Positions 6,046 to 7,863 of a stretch of 7,863 bases of DNA are shown in pieces. Location: positions 1 through 7,863 of the forward strand of contig DTPJ01000268.1 in the NCBI GenBank assembly GCA_011334435.1. The letters are read 5' to 3'. The notes under the pieces were generated by a model that ran no database searches, had not been told where the DNA came from, and was given only the letters and a program-made list of their open reading frames with translations. The stretch's first letter is position 1, and each line of letters opens with the position of its first letter. The DNA comes from Candidatus Poribacteria bacterium. GTDB lineage: Bacteria; Poribacteria; DTPJ01. The translations under genes were made by a program, and so were the position numbers.

Positions 6046-7182
6046 ATGAAAAATAGGCTTATGACACCGGGTCCAGTGCCTGTTCCGCCAGATTCTTTGT
6101 TAGCTATGGCTCAACCGATGATCCATCATCGTACTGATAAGTTTGAAAAAATCATGGCTGAACTTCCAGATTTGCTTAGGTATGTTTTTCAGACTAAAAA
6201 TGATGTTATCACGCTTACTTCATCAAGCACGGGTGCTATGGAAAGTGCCGTTGTGAATTTGCTTTCTTATGATGATCATGCTTTGGTGATCGGTGGAGGA
6301 AAATTCGGCGAAAGATGGGGTAAACTATGTGAAGCATATAACATTGATTTTGATTTTATAGATGTTAAATACGGAAACGCAGTTGATCCAAAATTAGTTG
6401 ATGATAAATTAAGGTCAAATCCGTCAACCAAATGCGTTTATGCAACTTTGTGTGAAACATCTACGGGTGTTGCACATGACATCCAAAAAATAGGCGAAAT
6501 CGTAAGTAAATATGAAAATACCCTCTTAGTAGCTGATGCAGTGAGCGGACTTGGCGCTGTTGATCTAAAAACTGATGATTGGCATGTTGATGTTGTCGTC
6601 TCTGGTTCACAGAAGGGACTTATGACACCACCAGGGTTAGCATTTATTAGCCTCAATGATAAAGCATGGGAAGCGGTTGAAAAATCTGATCTCCCCAAAT
6701 ATTATTTTGACCTTAAAAAAGCTAAAGAATCCGCAAAGACAAATCAAACGCCTTGGACGTGTAGCATATCATTGATATTAGCTTTGCGTGAATCTTTGGT
6801 CAAGATCAAGCAAGAAGGGTTAGAAAATGTTTTAGCGAGACATGCAAGGTTAGCTTCTGCCACACGTGCTGGCATTCAGGCTATCGGACTTGAACTTTTC
6901 GCATCTTCACCATCAAACGCATTAACCTCTGTCAAAGTCCCAAATGGAATTGATGGCAAGAAACTTATCAAATATATAGAAGACAGATATGATGTCACCT
7001 TCGCTGGCGGGCAAGAAAGCCTTGCAGGGAAAATATTCCGAATCGCTCATCTTGGTTATGTTGACGATCTTGACATAGTTTCTGCAATATCTGCCCTTGA
7101 AATGTCCTTGCCAAAATTTGGATTTAAAGTCTCTTTTGGTGAAGGTATTCGTGCAGTTGAGGAAGTTTTATCTAATACTTGA
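6046..7182 (+). CDS. Class V aminotransferase, alanine/serine-glyoxylate type
   Basis: The 378-aa protein is a complete PLP-dependent fold-type I aminotransferase of class V. These usually move an amino group from alanine, serine or a similar donor to glyoxylate or another 2-oxo acid in the cytosol. Seen in sequence: the family's opening 'MTPGPVPVPPDSLLAMAQPM' followed by HHRT (about 6-29), 'SSSTGAMES' as the phosphate-binding loop (about 59-67), 'ADAVSGLGAVD' with the PLP-ring Asp (about 164), 'SGSQKGLMTPPG' with the Schiff-base Lys190, and 'FRIAHLGY' with Arg332 positioned to bind the substrate carboxylate. No signal peptide is seen. It starts a new rightward group after a 396-bp gap, so a link to the ThDP gene is not implied. 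The archease gene follows after 30 bases. Possible subtypes are alanine-glyoxylate, serine-glyoxylate or the archaeal-style serine-pyruvate enzyme; I cannot choose among them. Confidence 0.9.
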   Translation: MKNRLMTPGPVPVPPDSLLAMAQPMIHHRTDKFEKIMAELPDLLRYVFQTKNDVITLTSSSTGAMESAVVNLLSYDDHALVIGGGKFGERWGKLCEAYNIDFDFIDVKYGNAVDPKLVDDKLRSNPSTKCVYATLCETSTGVAHDIQKIGEIVSKYENTLLVADAVSGLGAVDLKTDDWHVDVVVSGSQKGLMTPPGLAFISLNDKAWEAVEKSDLPKYYFDLKKAKESAKTNQTPWTCSISLILALRESLVKIKQEGLENVLARHARLASATRAGIQAIGLELFASSPSNALTSVKVPNGIDGKKLIKYIEDRYDVTFAGGQESLAGKIFRIAHLGYVDDLDIVSAISALEMSLPKFGFKVSFGEGIRAVEEVLSNT

Positions 7183-7212
7183 TAAGCGTTTACCAAAGAT
7201 CAAGAAAGTGAT

Positions 7213-7632
7213 ATGAACACAAAATATAAATTAATAGACCATACCGCAGATATTGGCATAATTGCCTATGGAAAAGACTTAGCGGAACTATTCGCTAATT
7301 CTGCTTATGCAATGTTTGATATTCTCACAGAAGCGGACAAAATAGATGGTAAGGATAGCTTTGAGATTCAAATTTCTGCCAAAAGTTTAGAAGAATTGCT
7401 GATCACATGGCTTGATGAGCTTTTGTTTCGCTATGAGACTGAGCGGATAGTCTGCAATCGTTTCATCATAGATAACATAGACGAAAAAAGCATCAAAGCA
7501 ACCGTCTTTTATGAGAAAATTGATCATGATAAGCATGACATAAAGACAGAGATAAAAAACGTCACATATCATCAGTTGGAAATTAAGAAAGTCAGAAATC
7601 GCTGGCAAGCTCGGGTTATTTTTGATGTATAA
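7213..7632 (+). CDS. Archease (activator of RtcB-type RNA ligase)
   Basis: The 139-aa product is full length for archease (~140 aa). The N-terminal signature 'YKLIDHTADIGIIAYG' (5-20) has the conserved acidic and His residues D9, H10 and D13. 'SLEELLITWLDELLFRYE' (about 58-75) is the typical helix, and the ending 'VTYHQLEIKK' to 'ARVIFDV' has the penultimate Asp138. Known role: a small metal-binding protein that speeds guanylylation and turnover of RtcB, the 3'-phosphate RNA ligase of tRNA splicing and RNA repair. Nothing in this window encodes RtcB; it may lie further away. The gene follows the aminotransferase by 30 bases with only a weak purine-rich site (AAGAAAG), so it is probably co-transcribed. 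A 13-bp tandem duplication spans its stop codon. Confidence 0.93.
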   Translation: MNTKYKLIDHTADIGIIAYGKDLAELFANSAYAMFDILTEADKIDGKDSFEIQISAKSLEELLITWLDELLFRYETERIVCNRFIIDNIDEKSIKATVFYEKIDHDKHDIKTEIKNVTYHQLEIKKVRNRWQARVIFDV

Positions 7633-7649
7633 CAAAGATGTATAACAAA
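7624..7649. repeat. 13-bp tandem duplication across the archease stop codon
   Basis: GATGTATAACAAA occurs twice without a gap (7624-7636 and 7637-7649). The first copy supplies the last two codons (Asp-Val) and the TAA stop; the second repeats them downstream out of frame. It looks like a recent replication-slippage event and does not alter the protein. Confidence 0.9.
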
Positions 7650-7655
7650 TAAAAC

Positions 7656-7662
7656 AAGGAGG
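7656..7662 (+). promoter_or_regulatory. Strong ribosome binding site of the LamG-like gene
   Basis: AAGGAGG lies six bases before ATG 7669 and fixes that start. The strength suggests well-translated mRNA. No separate promoter is apparent in the 36 bases after the archease stop. Confidence 0.75.
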
Positions 7663-7668
7663 GTTAAA

Positions 7669-7863
7669 ATGATAAGGGTTATTATTATTTTGGTCTCTGT
7701 ATGTTTTGTTTCTTTAACTATCAACAATGCTTTTTCTGCTAATCTAATTGGGCATTGGCCTCTTGATCAAAACTCTGGAGAGGAAGTCAAGGACGTCGTA
7801 GGTGGGCATCATGGAAAAATAATAGGAAAAGCCAAATGGGTTCGCGGTCAATTTGGAAATGGA
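7669..7863 (+). CDS. Secreted LamG/concanavalin-A-like jelly-roll protein (N-terminal part, cut by window end)
   Basis: Sixty-five residues are visible and the frame is open at the window end. It starts with a signal peptide: MIR, a hydrophobic core VIIILVSVCFVSLTI, then 'NNAFSA' with likely cleavage before Asn-Leu. The mature start 'LIGHWPLDQNSGEEVKDVV' followed by GGHHGKIIG and 'KWVRGQFGNG' is the classic first sheet of Laminin_G_3 / concanavalin-A-like domains, which bind carbohydrates or proteins outside the cell. Proteins starting this way are frequent in Poribacteria and Planctomycetes, often with further repeats or enzyme domains downstream, which cannot be seen here. It follows the archease by 36 bases, and the strong Shine-Dalgarno supports the start. 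Its place in the archease transcript may be incidental. Confidence 0.88.
   Translation, partial: MIRVIIILVSVCFVSLTINNAFSANLIGHWPLDQNSGEEVKDVVGGHHGKIIGKAKWVRGQFGNG

Noticed and set aside
6438..6698. 86-codon minus-strand frame
   Set aside because: It is antisense to the conserved PLP-binding region of the aminotransferase; the reading is a by-product of that gene.
3976..7182. Phosphonate pathway (phosphonopyruvate decarboxylase plus 2-aminoethylphosphonate aminotransferase)
   Set aside because: The ThDP protein is a full three-domain enzyme, longer than phosphonopyruvate decarboxylase, and the aminotransferase lies beyond a 396-bp gap with its own promoter candidates. No phosphomutase or phosphonatase is present.
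7387..7635. 82-codon minus-strand frame
   Set aside because: It is antisense to the archease gene, with no ribosome binding site or recognisable domain.

Overview
The window is AT-rich bacterial chromosome (GC well under half by eye). It carries five complete plus-strand genes and the start of a sixth, separated by unusually long, repeat-filled gaps. No RNA gene, CRISPR array, phage gene or transposase is visible. The gene set suggests a member of Candidatus Poribacteria or a related Planctomycetes-like uncultured lineage: a non-HemE URO-D-family protein, a long acetyl-xylan-esterase-type hydrolase with a second degenerate hydrolase domain, an orphan ThDP enzyme, and a secreted LamG-like jelly-roll protein of the 'GHWPLD' type. 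This assignment is an inference from gene style, not from a marker gene.

Layout. 1-537 is non-coding and holds inverted (GTTAAAG)n arrays around a small palindrome, and a Shine-Dalgarno-containing 16-mer that recurs at both ends of the gap. 538-1527 encodes a URO-D / cobalamin-methyltransferase-like protein. 1528-2008 is a gap with a perfect 21-bp tandem duplication. 2009-3970 (alternative start 1958) encodes the two-domain esterase-like hydrolase. Five bases later, 3976-5649 encodes a three-domain ThDP-dependent enzyme, so these two are very probably one operon. 5650-6045 is a gap with nested inverted repeats resembling a degenerate miniature transposable element; it has a 3 x 15-bp tandem repeat inside and two good sigma70-like promoter candidates pointing right. 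6046-7182 encodes a class V aminotransferase of the alanine/serine-glyoxylate type, 7213-7632 an archease, and 7669 to the window end the N-terminus of a secreted LamG-like protein.

How the genes may work together. The hydrolase and the ThDP enzyme are tightly linked and may share a catabolic pathway, but the substrate cannot be read from sequence. The aminotransferase, archease and LamG gene form a second rightward group with spacings of 30 and 36 bases. Their functions do not obviously converge (amino-group transfer, tRNA-ligase activation, surface or secreted binding), so this may be co-transcription without a shared pathway. I see no clear new defence, mobile or signalling system. The most unusual points are the nested inverted-repeat element that may supply a promoter to the aminotransferase, the hydrolase with a dead second domain and two competing starts, the archease with no RtcB beside it, and the recurring 16-mer leader.
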